This document shows, one piece after another, positions 6,327-6,498 of a DNA stretch of 6,498 nucleotides (position 1 is its first letter; each line of letters opens with the position of its first letter). The notes beneath the pieces are model-generated. The model was not told the DNA's origin, ran no database searches, and was given only the letters and a program-made list of their open reading frames with translations. A program made the translations under genes and the position numbers. Origin of the DNA: Myxococcales bacterium (lineage in GTDB: Bacteria > Myxococcota > Polyangia > Fen-1088); NCBI GenBank assembly GCA_003153875.1, contig PMBY01000227.1, positions 1,772-8,269 of the forward strand, in the 5' to 3' direction.

Positions 6327-6355
6327 TTGACCGCGGATCACCCCTCTGCTAAACG
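6327..6355 (+). promoter_or_regulatory. Candidate sigma-70-type promoter for yajC
   Basis: TTGACC at 6327-6332, a 17-nt spacer and TAAACG at 6350-6355 have the same layout as the candidate before efp. The GTG start of yajC follows 9 nt later, so the leader would be only a few bases long. The rest of the gap between 6274 and 6326 shows nothing I can name. The -10 match is weak. Confidence 0.35.
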
Positions 6356-6364
6356 TTCCCCTTC

Positions 6365-6498
6365 GTGACTCAATACCTCGTCTCCCTAGCAGACCAATCC
6401 TCTTCGGGCGCAGCATCTCCGGGCGGTGCGCTCGGCGGCATGCTGATTCCCATGCTGCTGATCTTTGGCGTGATGTATCTCCTGGTCATTCGCCCACA
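6365..6498 (+). CDS. yajC: Preprotein translocase subunit YajC, N-terminal part (runs off right edge)
   Basis: Forty-four full codons are visible before the window ends. The translation is a short polar N-terminus with a Ser/Gly/Ala-rich stretch (SSSGAASPGGALGG). A single membrane segment, MLIPMLLIFGVMYLLVIRP at residues 26-44, follows and ends in the Ile-Arg-Pro that precedes the QQ/QR-rich region in YajC proteins. YajC is a small inner-membrane partner of SecDF and YidC in the Sec translocon, and its gene usually precedes secD and secF, which would lie beyond the edge. The GTG at 6365 is the first start after an in-frame TAA at 6350-6352; an internal ATG at 6440 would remove the whole N-terminal stretch and is less likely. 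No clear Shine-Dalgarno is present. Confidence 0.85.
   Translation, partial: MTQYLVSLADQSSSGAASPGGALGGMLIPMLLIFGVMYLLVIRP

Overview
The window is GC-rich throughout and reads as ordinary chromosome of a Gram-negative bacterium. It encodes elongation factor P with its lysine-type modifying enzyme EpmA, a DUF481-type outer-membrane beta-barrel protein, and the start of the Sec accessory subunit YajC. Codon use and the Pro/Ala-rich linker would suit a deltaproteobacterial or myxobacterial-type genome, but that placement is inference; no rRNA or other taxonomic marker is present.

All genes lie on the + strand. From left to right they are: (1) the 3' part of a TPR/Sel1-like helical-repeat protein (1-690); (2) efp (737-1309); (3) a 224-bp gap filled mostly by an intergenic repeat (copy A); (4) epmA (1534-2538); (5) a 185-bp gap with two hairpins; (6) a secreted DUF481 outer-membrane protein with a polyproline linker (2724-3839); (7) an uncharacterised 737-residue protein with one canonical EF-hand loop, a Cys-containing core and three C-terminal membrane segments (3875-6088); (8) a 276-bp gap with copy B of the same repeat and a candidate promoter; (9) the start of yajC, cut by the window edge (6365 onward).

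Two functional groupings are visible. efp and epmA are substrate and enzyme: EpmA is expected to attach (R)-beta-lysine to Lys34 of EF-P, which then rescues ribosomes stalled at consecutive prolines. The gene after epmA encodes a protein with PPPP and PPP runs, a plausible client of EF-P. The DUF481 gene and the 737-residue gene are 35 nt apart, each has a strong GGAGG ribosome-binding site, and they are probably co-transcribed; one product should sit in the outer membrane and the other in the inner membrane.

The most unusual non-coding feature is a pair of direct intergenic repeats of about 165-175 bp (1349-1523 and 6111-6273) with nested inverted arms, partly conserved through pairing-compatible changes. 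I see no defence system, transposase, CRISPR array, tRNA or rRNA in this window.
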